Origin: Bigelowiella natans CCMP2755
Lineage: Eukaryota; Cercozoa; Chlorarachniophyceae
Direction of reading: 5' to 3'
Length of the DNA: 64,000 bases
Assembly (NCBI GenBank): GCA_000320545.1
Contig: ADNK01000436.1
Location: 24,587-88,586 of the forward strand
Position numbers and translations under genes: made by a program. This document shows positions 12,073-24,102 of the stretch, piece by piece. The notes below the pieces were generated by a model. The model was not told the DNA's origin. It was given only the letters and a program-made list of their open reading frames with translations, and did not search any database. Every line of letters starts with the position of its first letter. Positions within the stretch are counted from its first letter, which is position 1.

Positions 12073-13225
12073 GTCACGTGTCAGTGGCCGACGTCTGCGA
12101 AACGAACACTCGAATTTTCGCGGTCCTCAATTGACAAGTGGATGAGATGGCACATCAAATGATCCTTTTAGCTGCACCAAATAACTTCGTTGTTTGCACG
12201 TTCACAGTGAGCTTGTGCTTCCGGTGATCCTTTCAATGAGCCTGACCTGTCTGACCGCACGATGCTTGCACTTCCTCACCTCCTCACCTGCCATGAACGA
12301 GTGACAGCAAGTCCAGGGGCCGTGGTGTGCCAGTGGGTGCAAAAGAAACTGTCAATTTTCCTTCATGTCCTTGCTGTCTGAAGAGCAAGTGGACAAGTTG
12401 ACACTTCTGATGATCCTTTCAGCTGCATCATCGTGCGCACAGCACTCAAACCACTTCGTTCACTGGTCCATCCATCCACTCATGTGCATTCGAACATCTC
12501 ACTTTCCACAGTGGTGGTCTTGCTTCATGGGAGATGGTGCGTGATGCTGGTCACTTTTGATAATCTGTTCGCCGGCTGCATGGCCATTCGAAGTCGCAAA
12601 CTAGCTTCGTTTGTTCACTCACGACTTGCTGTTCGTTCTCTCGCATCGCAACTTCTGCCATCCGCACGACAACGTGCCGCGCTGCAAACTTCAGAGCTCG
12701 CATCGAACCAACTTTGCGCTTCTTCACGTCACTTTTTGACCGTGCACCTGATGTGTTTTTCCGAGATGCTCCACGTCGAGCATGCACACGCATCTTGCTA
12801 GCTAAACACATGGCTAGATGGGCTGCTGTGCGCAAGGGTGTCTCAATGCTCAGATGACATCACTGCTTTCCCTGATGGCACTGCAGTTACGCCGGCCACG
12901 GCACGCAACGCTAACTAATGCTGCGCTTGTTGTGTTCTTTGAAGAAGACACATCATCCTTAGCCATGAATGCACTGCAATCTAGACAATCGAGACAAGTT
13001 CAACGCGGAACATCGGCGACGATGTGCCATGCAAGTGCATGTGCAAAAGTCAAATGCGCCGGGGGTGCAGGCTAGATGAAGACCGTGCTAGCGTGGGGAA
13101 AAGAATTGCTAGAACTGGATAATCTGGACGACGAACTTCCAAGATGCGTGCACAAAAACTGTGCAGCGGCACTCGGCGGACATATTTCCAGAGAATTTAT
13201 AAATTTAACCAACTTGATAGCTAGT

Positions 13226-13955
13226 TTAGTGTTTTAATGAGACATCCACAATGCTTGCGTTACGAATCTCATAATTGTGGCGTTCTTTGGTATGCAGATG
13301 ATGCAAGCCACCAGGCTCACAGCCGTCATCAACCTCGCTGGACGCTGTCCCGAGGTACTCGTCATTTGCGACATTGTAGATGTCATCGTCATCGAATGGA
13401 TTGTACTTGAATGCATGCTCATAGGGATGCTGCTGCTGTAGATTATGGCCACTGGTGATAATACCCTTACTACCATTTCTACAATGGAGTTCCAACCCAT
13501 CATCCCTGGCTATTGTCCAGGGCATGTCGTTGAGCGAGAACGGCGGTGGCGGTATGCCCATCTCCATCGTCAAGCACCCCTCCACACTATCCTCGCTCAT
13601 CCTCTCTTCTAAGTCCTCCCCAGGAGGCGGGGATGGGAGTAAACAGCTACGCCTATACCGCTCCTCCTTTCCTTCATTACTCCTACTTTCATTAAAATGG
13701 CTATTTTCCACTCCTCTTGTCACAATCCCCGTAGATGTAGAGGCGTGATTCGCAGTCAACAGATTGTTTTGCCGAATATTTTCGGCCTTTGACCCAGCAT
13801 GAGAGGCACAATCGATCACAGATGATATTGACTGCTTGTTCTGCTGCAGAAGATCTTCCTCTCCTATCCTCCTTCCACGCGCGTTGATGTTAAACGAACC
13901 ATGATCGTATTTTTGCCTCTTTTGGAGAGCTCGCTGTTCTGCTTCAGACCGGTAT
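13226..13955 (-). CDS. Unrecognised protein, terminal exon of 243 codons
   Basis: An AG acceptor after a T-rich stretch precedes 13955. The frame then runs 242 residues to a stop at 13226. It begins YRSEAEQRALQKRQKYDHGS and contains Ser-rich, Pro-rich (LLPSPPPGEDLEERM) and acidic (FDDDDIYNVANDEYLG) segments, with little hydrophobic content. An ATG eight bases upstream of the acceptor would also give a 245-residue single-exon protein. The strong acceptor and lack of an obvious fold suggest the 3' exon of a larger, mostly disordered protein, perhaps of the gene whose exons lie at 15.1-18.7 kb. Family unknown. Confidence 0.4.
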
Positions 13956-14819
13956 CTAAACATTTCATAAAGAAAAAGGTGTTTTGAAGCAGTAGCCGCC
14001 GCGGCAGCGGTAGCATCGTAGAGTAGTAGCAGCAGTAGTAGTAATAGTAGAAGTAGATGTGATAATGTGTCGAAGAAGTTTGAATTTCAATTGCTTTCCT
14101 CCAATTGTTAATTGCCGCTATTAGTTTATATTGTAGCTTCTTGTGTATCACAACAAGCATCATAAATAGAAGTCAACATCAGCATCTTCATGACCCCCAT
14201 CATCCACTGCATCATCCTTGACTACAACAACGACAACAGCAACAACATATAAAATGGGCAATTCACGATGACAACATGTCATTACTGCTTGTGAAAGATG
14301 TGTCCTCTCGGAAGCATGATGTCCTCTGCTCGTTCTATCAAATCAAAGCCCGTCCCTGTGCATCCATGCAGCAGTGACATGACAACGTCTCAATGGACTC
14401 CCCGCCAAACAAAAGAATAAAAACCAAACGATGGACTCTCCCTCTCTTTCAGCAGCGAACGATAACAACTGCGGTGCATACTTAGAACGGCACCAGTATT
14501 ACATTTAACAGCAATTCTGCGTCGTATTATCAGGAAAACAAAGAAGGGAATTTAGGAGGAATCTGCTACCGGATGGGAGAACGTAGTTGTAAGCCCTGAA
14601 AACACGAAAATAATAATTGGAGACCATCACCATCAGGCAACCCCCCCCTCCCAACCGCTACACATGTACACAGAGAGGGAGGGAGGGAGATGTATCGCGT
14701 AAGTATTTGTGCTTGTATGTGCATATGTTTATATGTATCTGTATTCGAAATTTATGTGTTTGTGTGTGTTTGTGTGTGTGTGTGTGTGTGTTTGTGTGTG
14801 ATACTTAGAGAGAGGGAGG

Positions 14820-14871
<52 letters not shown>

Positions 14872-15129
14872 AACATAACGAAAATAGAACGGATCACTTT
14901 TCCTCCTTCGACATATTTGTGAACGGATTTTGACGCCATAAGTCGTAAATAGGCGGAGTATTTGGAGAAATTATCCTAATAATACCAGCGAACGTGTTTT
15001 AGCGTATTAGATGCAGATATATACATATCAAACAGAGTGATACTTTTAAACGGAAAAATTCTAAAGTAAGACAAAAAACAAAATTCCACAATATGCCAAG
15101 CGTTGTTGTCGTTGTTGAGACGACACGTC
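13956..15129. other. Spacer or intron, no exon recognised
   Basis: Contains AGT triplets near 14020-14060 and the GT/GA arrays at 14757-14872. It is either an intron joining the 13.2-kb exon to the minus-strand gene upstream, or a gene boundary. I found no coding exon with matching splice signals. Confidence 0.4.
14757..14872. repeat. (GT)n and (GA)n microsatellites
   Basis: A GT-rich run (about 14757-14800) is followed by an AG/GA run (about 14812-14872) in sequence where I see no exon. Confidence 0.9.
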
Positions 15130-18100
15130 CTATCTATCTACAGCAGCTTGGGGAGTCACAGCTCGATAGGAGAAAATTGATGAGCCTAGGTGCTCCTTTG
15201 GCGATGTGTCAGAAAAGACGACAGCCCCTTTTCCTCCGTTAGATGTGTAGAGGAAGAAAAGAAAGCAGACAATCTTGCGATCTACTGTTTTCCACCTGAG
15301 AAGGCGCTGCGTGAAGTTGAAGAAAGAGCTGTCTCGTAACCGTAACGACTCAATCGCTAACACCTGCATTAATGTAAAAACTCACAGACGCACGCACTCC
15401 CCCGCCCTCATCCCCAGCTACTACCACTGCCGCCACACTTTTAAAATACACAATGAAACAGATTTTGGAGAATCCTTCCTCCACGACAATTTCTACTATT
15501 TCTACAACTACTGCCACAACTACAACTGCAAGACCTAGGTACAACTACCGGCTCCCTGTGCATTACGATCCACAACACCAGCTCCCTGCCGATATATCAT
15601 CGGGGAACAACCAACCGCAAGAACAATAACGACACAAACAAACAAACAAAACAAGAAGCTCTCGTAAATAAGCGGCTACTCGCAGTATTATGATGATGAG
15701 CATCAGCATAGCAAACCGCCCCCCTCCTCCCACAGATGCATGCATCATAATCGGCAAAACTGAACCGAATGCCGGACGATGATCGAGCGACATCATAGCC
15801 ATTGCACGTCATAATTCTAAATCAACATAAACTGCTTGTACAACGAAGAATCAACGCCGTCGATGCTCTCTCTGGTCCTTGTCCACACATCGATCGTCAT
15901 CATTGCGCCAGCAGCACAAAAAGACAGAGTACCTCAGAGCTGGGTTCTTGCACACCTCCGCCACTTCGTCGTCGTTCGCGATCGCATCGAGTGAGGAGCG
16001 GCTGATGCCGATCTGTGCGTAGATTGTTAGATTGCTTGCTGTCGCTACTGATGTAGCGATGATGATGAAGACAGATTCGAAACACGTGGCAACCCATAAA
16101 GCTGACCTGATTGTACTGGGAGCTCTCGAGTCGCTGCAATCTGAGAAGAGGTCGTGCATTAAATCAACACAATGGTTTCATCACGCAAAATTCAGATGCA
16201 TTCCTAGACAAATCTCGACGTGGAACGGAAAGGGAATAAGAATAAGAATAATAACGAGAAGATTAATAGATATACTACTGATGTGTTTGAACAACATACA
16301 CGTTCAGAGACAAAGTCTCTTAAAAGGCTAACGGACGCTAGGTGGTAAGACAGCTTCTACTCAGCACGCACCTCGGAATGTAGCGTATTGGAATCCGCCG
16401 ATCGAGAGCCATATCAACCTCCACTTCAACAACGGCATTCCGCTGCTGCTGTTGCTCCTTTGGACTCCCCCCCCCAGCACCGTCGTCTCCACCTCCGCCA
16501 TCTAATGTTTGGTTGTTTCCACGAGCCCTCTGGACGGAGGCGATCAGCGCGAACTTGATTTCTTCAGGCACTCTGCGGCCATTTGTGATACCAACCATTA
16601 CTGGGGGGTAGACGTCTTCGTCCCTGGGTCGCAGCGGACAACAACAAGTAGGAGGAGGAGGAGGAGATGGAGGAGGAGATGGAGGAGAGAAAAGAGCAAA
16701 CCCTACGATGAGAGGAGCACGTGCACACGCATGCATGGATATGCAGTGGGTGCAATCACATCATACAAATTTGCATAAGGTGCGTATGTGTGTGTGTGGG
16801 TGTGTGTAGCTGTTCATTATCTCTGCTACTGCATACCAAAACTGTAGCTCCACTCTGTCTCGTCCATACGGCCGCTACAAAAATAAGGATGTGTGCGCAG
16901 TAAGGGAAACCACACAATACACAAACATGCGTGCGCGAAATTTAACACATGGAACTGAAGCACGAAAATGTATACATGCGTGTCGTGTAAACGCCCCACA
17001 TATAAATCCTCTCTACCCCCCACCCTACCCTACCCCACCCTGCCCCCCTTTGTTAAGATGAGGGCAGATCTCATTCACGATCAAGATTAGATATCCTATA
17101 GAACTATTTATTGTTCATTGCCTCTCACTGCTTTTATTTTGAATGGACAGCAGCAAAGCGGCGGCAGCATTCATTCACGCGTAAAGGGCCGGAATGGCTA
17201 ACGATGCAAAAACAATTTTTTGGCCGCCACTCCCATGGGACTATTTATTTTACTGAGGAAAGTGCAAAGATGTTAAGATGTCACATCTACTTACCCTTCG
17301 CACACACAACGGGCTGCCAACACTGATGAGTTTGGAGGTCAAGTGATAGGGAAAACAAAATATATATCAGGAGAAAGGAATCCATAGCGACTAGGACAAG
17401 TGTGTTTCATCGTAGTTGGAGGAGAGTGGCTGCGCTCGCAGAGCAGCAAGTACGGTCGTCAGTGCCTACCCCGTTTACATATGCACGGGGTATCCTTTGA
17501 ATATGATAGAGTGGCACTGACTTGCCTGCAAAGTCGTTGTGTTCAAGACCTTATACGCATTCAATGCGTTTGTGCATATTATGGGGTTTTGTTTCGACAT
17601 TTCATTACTCCTTTATCATCATCGTGAGTTATTTCCAACACCGCCACCACCACCACCACTATCTACATCTTCTTATTGTTGCTATCACGTTTCATCTCAC
17701 GTGAGGTTGATGTTCGTGGCGTTCGTGAGCTGAGAAAGGAGTACTCTTTTGAAGAAAGCCTATGTTTTACGCGCAGAAGTCATGCATGTTTTGATGCACA
17801 CGCACATGCACACGTAGAGAGAAGAGAGAGGGGGGAGGGGAGGGGAGAGAGAGAGAGAGAAGAGAGAGAGAATGAGAATGGAGGTGGACATGTACCCTTC
17901 GAGGTGGGCGCTGGATCGGTCCAAGAGAAAACCGCACAGAATCTAGTAGTAGTGTGTGTTATGTCTATGAGATGCGCGTGCGTTTGCCTTCCGAATTTGA
18001 ATTTGCGAAACAATGTAATACATCTTCGGAATTTGACATTCCTCAACTACAGACCGTCTGTCTTCTTCTCTTGCCACTCTCTCCATCGCCTACTTGCAGG

Positions 18101-18716
18101 GTTGCCGTAGTTATGATACCTGAAATTATGTATTTTGTGAAGGGGGAGGGGGGGGAGAATTAAAATTGTTTCACAACGATCGAACAACTCTCGAACTAAG
18201 CAATGCAAGTCTTCTTTTGCAGGTTTTCTCATTCTTATGACCCTAACACATTTCGCCGCCAGCGCTCTAAGTGTCTTTTGTCAGGTCGATTGTCCTTGCC
18301 ATTCTGAACGTCTGAGAGATAGAACAATGTGAGTAGGATGCTATTGACCCAGGGATAGAGATGATGGCGATAATGCTAAGTTTATGAAAGGAAGTGTGCA
18401 ACGAGCAAACAGCAGCAGTACCTCGAATATCAACAATGTCGCCATCGTAGTCGCTGCCCTTCTGAACAGGCATTGGAGCTAAAACCTTCACGAAAGATCG
18501 GGATCTCGCGTCAGATCCATGAGGGCTGCGAAGAAGGAAGAGAAGAATGGGCAGGCAAAGCACGCATGCAACGCGGTAACGGCGGCAGCGCTTGCGATGG
18601 AGCCAGATTCCGGGGAACGGAGGTGGGGACGAGCAACCCTCCATTCGAACGCATTTCGCTTGCGGAATCTCGCTCCAAAGCTCGAGAAACCCTTTGGGGA
18701 AAAACTCATGCGACAA
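15130..18716 (-). CDS. Unrecognised protein with hydrophobic N-terminus (incomplete model)
   Basis: Minus-strand exons supported by splice signals and frame: first exon ending at 18422; 17942-17896; 16623-16372; 16140-16107; 16012-15933; 15816-15792; 15356-15296. At least one exon between 17896 and 16623 is missing from the model, and the last exon is unclear. The N-terminal exon has a basic stretch followed by a hydrophobic segment (VACVLCLPILLFLL), a likely signal peptide or anchor. It is followed by VKVLAPMPVQKGSDYDGDIV. The 84-codon exon contains DVYPPVMVGITNGRRVPEEI, a Gly/Gln-rich loop and DMALDRRIPIRYIPR. Entry into the secretory or endomembrane path is inferred; I do not recognise the family. 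The 5' end lies close to, and divergent from, the gene starting at 18898. Confidence 0.35.
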
Positions 18717-18897
18717 TTTTTTACCCTTGTCGCACCAAATTTAAAGGAGCGAAATCGGAATCGTTTCCCGCGAAAACAAAAGAAAATGCGCATCCATCCC
18801 AGAAGCATTGCTGGTGATTTTGGATCCAGAGACAACCCAACGGCGATGTCGCAGCGGAACAAATCTCCTTGTTTTCTCTGAAAAAAGCCGGGAAGAA

Positions 18898-21301
18898 ATG
18901 TCGGCAATGGCGTCCGCCTGGCCAAGGCTCCAGCGCCACAGCTCCAGGATTGTGAACCTGGGGAGAGGGCGGAGAACCCCGATCATCTTCCTCGAAAATT
19001 CGAATTTTTATCGGACAATATCGCACCAAACCCGAGAGAATCCACTGGTGGGAGCCATAGGGCACGGTATGGAACATTTTGCCGAAATTCGGAGCCATCA
19101 TTAACAGATTCTATTTTCTCCCTTCTTCCCCCTGTTTTTTTCGACCAAGGCCCGTCGCTTATTCCCATGAAGCAGAGAGAAGCTGAAGGAGTTTTCGAGG
19201 CGTACGTGCAGGCAGGGTGTCCCGTCGCAACCATTGTAAGAGGTACCCCCCTCCTAGTGGTCTCACACACATCTTAAACATACGGTCCCGGCTGTCGCTC
19301 GAAGGCACACCATCATCCCCACGAATCCCCATCTCTCTCACTGAATGAATCATTAATCCTTCTTTCTGGCGCCATTTCTGACAAAGGGTGCGAGAAATTC
19401 ACCACGGAGTGCGTAGACTTGCTGGATATGAACGAGCTTATCGATAGATCGCATCTCACGCTCCTTGAAACAGTGCGGTGGATTTTTTCCCACCCTTCGC
19501 CCTTTTATTCTTAATAGGATAAAAAAGATAGAAAATTAATTTCTCTTCCATGTGACTGGCAGAAGTAGATGGTTTAAAGGAGAAGAAAACACCGCAGTCT
19601 TCTGTGGCGCCTTATATTCAGATTTGACATTTTTATTGCAGCCTGAGTCCCTCTCTGCCTTTTCGACCTCACCCTCTTTTTTGCCTTTAAAGAAATCGTT
19701 GGATGAAGTGTTGGAGGCGATCGATAGAAAGAGCAGCAGCAGGGGTAGTAGTGACGAGATTTGGGGCGACAGACTCATGATTTCGCTGCCCGCCGACTTC
19801 GACGGCAGCACCCCTCAGAATACGTCCATATTGGTAAAATAGTAGCGATCTTCATACCCAATAAATATAAACATTGACACCACTTGTCGTATCAATCGTA
19901 TGGTAAAAAAGAGAGGGAGAGAGAGGTTGGGGAGATGACGAGTGCTTAACGTTACGATCTTTCCCTTTCTCCGTCCCCCCCCCCCCTCTCTCTTTCTCTC
20001 TCTTCATATTTGTATCACATACAACTTGCTGATAAATCAGGAGCAGGCAATAGATTTCGCGGAGCGGCAGGTTTGTGTCGCCATTACAGCTAATGACATT
20101 ACACTTCCACAGCCACTGGGCTTTCTGTACACGCATCAAGGGAGGAGGAGGAGGAGGAGGAGGAGAGTCCCAATAAAATTATTTTTCCCTGGCGTCTGAC
20201 AATGCAGTATCCTACTATATGGCTTTAAAATCCCACCCCCTCTCATCGATACATAATCTTCATCACAGCTGAGAATAAATATGAACTACTTTTATTACAT
20301 CACATGCTCGATTGCGCTGCCCTCCAGGAGTACCCAAGCGGGTACGGATTTACATCTGTAGGGTTCTCACACTCGGAGGGGGAAGGAGGGGAGAGGGTTG
20401 AGGCAATGTGCAAAGTTGCTAGGAAGGTGGCAGGAGCCGGGGCCCCGTCGAACCTAAGGTAGCACGTGATTGCGTGTGAGCGTCAATTTTCGCTCAGTTG
20501 CTGCGCTGTATGATTTATTATTGGAATGGATGGATGTTGTCGGTCGGAAACTTCTTGATGATTGCTTCGGTTTCTTTACCTCTCGCAGTGTTAGCATCGA
20601 GGTCTCGACATACACTCACACACACACACACACATACACACAACTTAGATGTATATTAATATGAAATGCGTGTTTGTGTGTTTTTGTGTGTGTGTGTGTG
20701 TTCGGCAGGGCTGTGCAGTGCCCAGTAAACATCTTCGAAATCGGTGCTGTGGATGAAAGGTGAGGACGGTGGTGGCTGTGGTTATGCTTATTATCGATGA
20801 AACTTCCTTTGCCGTGGTATGAAATCCCTTCCCCTCCCCTCTCCTCGTGATGATACTCTATGGTCGTGATTTGTGTATGATGAACAGCGGCGGCCAGGTC
20901 TCCGCACTGGAAGTATGCAAGGCAAATAGCCTCAGCTTCTATGCGGATAATTCGTTGCACACAAGGTGTGTGGTGCCTCTAGCTCGGAGAGGAAGAATCG
21001 TAACTTCGCCATGTTCATTAGCGAAGACACACGGGGAGGGGGGGGGGGATTGGTTACTTTGACTATTCATCATTATAATCATCCCGCACTGTCCTCGTTC
21101 TTACTTTGCTTTGCTTCCTCCTCCTATGAGAAGCAGTAAAGCCAATATCCCCCCAACATTTGCAACAAAACCAAAAACTACTACTACTACTACTACTACT
21201 ACTTCTTTTACAACATTCCTCAGCCCGATGTATGCGGGAGGGACAGATCCTGTCAGCTTTTTGCGGGACGCTCCGGGAGCAGGTACACGGATGAATTGCA
21301 T

Positions 21302-21343
<42 letters not shown>

Positions 21344-21917
21344 GCACAAACGCAAGTGCCTACGAGTGTACGCATGCATATGCTGTGATTGATGGATCTC
21401 ATGAGCAACACAACCTTAGCCGCCGCAGCGGCAGCTGCTAGCCTTGAAATGGAAGGAGTATCTCTGGAAAGCCACCACCCTGCTGCTGCAGCTGATGATT
21501 CGTCGTCAAGTGATGTCAGGGAGATGGAGCAACTTACGAAGTCAATACAAAGCAACTTCAACGCTGCGGTGCGAGTTCTCCGTTCCATAATTATATTACG
21601 AAAAAAATAGTTTTTTTTTTGCATCTGGAATTTTTTATCTCGTTGAAATGTGGAGAGGAGTCGGCACCGCGTAAATGCGGCTCGGACATGGATCTTGCTT
21701 GAGGCTCGGAATCGTGTCTTGACGCTTCTTTCACGGGCCCCCCTCCTCCTCCCTCCCTCCCTCCCTCCCCCCCCCCCCTTCCTCCTCTCTCTTTCCACAG
21801 ATGGGTTTGGAGAAGCAATATGCGAAGATGTACGAATCAGAGGCTGGTTAGGCGAGACATTATTAGTTTTTCAATTTCTATCAAATAGGAAGACCCATCA
21901 CGTTCTTATCATCCCCG

Positions 21918-21948
<31 letters not shown>

Positions 21949-22233
21949 CATCATCATCACCACCACCATCATAATTATCATCATCATCATCATCAAGCAC
22001 CGCTCCTTACTTTTCTTGTTGTTATTGTCATTGCTGAAGCCCTCATTCACCATCATCATCATCATCATCATCCCCATCCCCAGCAGTATCACTACTACTA
22101 CTGCTACTACTATTACTACTACTATTAATTATATTAATGGTAAAAATACTAATGATAATAAAATTTGACGGATGGTCTTTTTCTCCACCTCACCATCAGC
22201 AAAGACAGGGCTACCAGTGCCGTCCGAGGTTGT

Positions 22234-22274
<41 letters not shown>

Positions 22275-24102
22275 CAGAACTTCGCAAATACTCACCACAT
22301 GTTTGTATCTATTCTCGTTCATAGCTATAAATATGTATATATACATACATATTTTTATTGATGTATTATAATTGCGTCCGCAGCTGGCCTGGGGGCAAAT
22401 AATCCTTGCGAGTAGCGACGATCTGCAAAATGCACTAAGGTAACTAAGCACATTAACGTACCTGTGGGCTCCCCTCGAAACCCCCTCCCTTCCCCTTCTT
22501 CCCCACCCACACGCACAGGTGGGAATACGCACGTCGCTGCACAATAACGCCATCCGCTGAGGCCAATATCCGCATGCTAAAGGGGAAGGTCATGGCCTCC
22601 TTATGTTCAGTGCTTTGCTTTTCTCTCCCTCTCTCTCTCTAATCAAAGCAACACGCATCACCAAACACGCGGCGAGCATCGACCTGATCCAACGGAACTA
22701 ATCCTTGTTGTGCGGTGACTCTTTACTGGATAGGGCGAGCTTGAAGAGTGGGGCCAACAGTACCTGCGGTAGTAGTACAGTAGCAATAGTAGTTTAACAA
22801 TTCATGGTAGTAGGTGTAGCAGTTGTAGTTGTAGTTGTAGTAGTAGTGGTAGTAGAGAAGCTGTGTAGTAGCAGTAGCAGTAGCAGTTAAGATGGTGAAG
22901 AATTCGTAGTTTATCCTCTTTTTAATGATAGAAACATGCATTAGGCACACGCACACACGTACACACCCTATTTGGATGATATTACGCACAGGGTCCTGAT
23001 GAACTTGCTCGATCTGTTCTCTGCATCGGTATGTTGTTTCCCTATTGTTTTCTCCCGAATCTTGTGCGTCTTTCTAAATGAGTAGAAGAGAACCGTATCA
23101 TCTTGCATCGGTTCTGTGTGTCGGTGTTACAAGGGTCAGTGGTGATGAGATTACGTTTATTGTTTAGTATAAACCGTCGGTTCTCCCGTTGCCAATCTCT
23201 CGAAGCACCAGCGTTTTCGATCTTTTCACAGCCTTTTGGCCTTACAACACGTACTCGTAATCAGGTTCACCGCGTTGAAGGAAAGAAGCGGAGGAGGCTC
23301 GAATCCTTTTTATCAGACGCAATGCCGAATATTTCCACAGGTTTTTACCAGCCCAGCTAGCGAGCTAGCTATAAATGCACGCTTTCCGAAGCAGTAGTTT
23401 GATTCGCGGCGCTGTGTGCTCGTCTTGAGACGGTGCAGGATGTTTTTCCTATCTGTAGATAGTATACAAATACACCGGCGATACGTCTTTATGCATGACG
23501 GCACGGCCATGACTGAGCATATACAGAAGTTACAGACGGCTTCTCCGTATTTGTTTTATATGTTGTTTGTCGTACCCAAATTTGTATGTGTCCTCCTCAG
23601 GCGCTGAGGAGGATGTTCGGCTGGAGGACTTCTGCCTTTCTCTGGTCATCATAAATGGAATAAGAAAATAATAAATATACGAAGGCATGACGATGATGCT
23701 GAAGATTATGAGGAGGAGGAGGAGGAGGAGGGGGGGGGGGGGGGGAATGCAGGGGTGGAGTGGGTTGATGATATTAAATAAGTAAGATAGAGTGCATTAG
23801 GAAGCGAATTAAGATCCTCCATTTTCTCCCCTTTTCCCTCCATTATATCAATGCTTCCTCTCTTCTTCCCATAGGTCCGCAGCACTGGAGTCAGCTGCCT
23901 TCTAACAGATGCGCAAAGTGCTCTCCGTCTTGCCCCCGTCCCACCCCCAAAAATGGTAGACACGCGGCCTGCCCAGTACAGACCGATCGACGATGATTTT
24001 GTGCTTATTCAATATATCTTCTTCCTTATTTGGTTACAGACCGCATCAGAGGCTCTTGAAATTATGAGGGAGGCCCGTAGCTTTTACGAGACGAACAAGT
24101 AG
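18898..24102 (+). CDS. Putative aldo/keto reductase-like protein, 20 exons
   Basis: Twenty exons join without a frame break: 18898-19066, 19150-19235, 19395-19472, 19642-19833, 20041-20070, 20274-20458, 20709-20759, 20888-20965, 21224-21282, 21429-21568, 21801-21846, 22200-22228, 22384-22439, 22519-22588, 22734-22759, 22992-23028, 23265-23340, 23601-23644, 23875-23955, 24040-24102; 531 residues. The first about 45 residues are Arg/Ser-rich, like an organelle presequence. The middle (QCPVNIFEIGAVDE, then ALEVCKANSLSFYADNSL) and the end (VRSTGVSCLLTDAQSALRLA) recall strands of aldo/keto reductase barrels with patterns like QLPLNLLE, E.A...GL.V..NRPLN and LRSTPGV.CVLVGM. The usual N-terminal catalytic Asp/Tyr/Lys is not evident. 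The function therefore remains tentative, and some short exons could be wrong. Confidence 0.5.
21180..21341. repeat. (ACT)n and (CA)n microsatellites
   Basis: An ACT triplet block (about 21178-21202) and a CA run (about 21303-21341) flank the 59-bp exon at 21224-21282 of the aldo/keto reductase-like gene. Confidence 0.9.
21918..22135. repeat. (ATC)n and (ACT)n trinucleotide cluster
   Basis: Dense ATC/ACC triplets, then ACT/ATT triplets, fill most of an intron of the aldo/keto reductase-like gene. Confidence 0.9.
22234..22272. repeat. (GT)n microsatellite
   Basis: GT run starting a few bases after the donor of the 29-bp exon at 22200-22228. Confidence 0.9.

Larger units (their letters stand above)
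8927..13225. other. Long spacer, repeat-rich, no convincing gene
   Basis: Contains (CA)n, (TA)n and (GT)n arrays, words such as GCATGC and TGCATG, and degenerate direct repeats near 12130-12460. A minus-strand frame at 11725-12072 is highly charged but has no recognisable domain. The plus-strand frames at 12433-13075 look like chance or decayed sequence. Confidence 0.5.

Noticed and set aside
12433-13075. Plus-strand frames of 85-122 codons
   Set aside because: No motif and no splice partners; the region shows decayed repeats, so chance frames are likely.
18488-19104. Several long overlapping frames on the minus strand
   Set aside because: They overlap the first exon of the plus-strand 20-exon gene, which is supported by downstream phase; the antisense frames have no such support.
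21918-22135. Possible CRISPR-like or satellite array
   Set aside because: It is simple ATC/ACT triplets without unique spacers, inside an intron.
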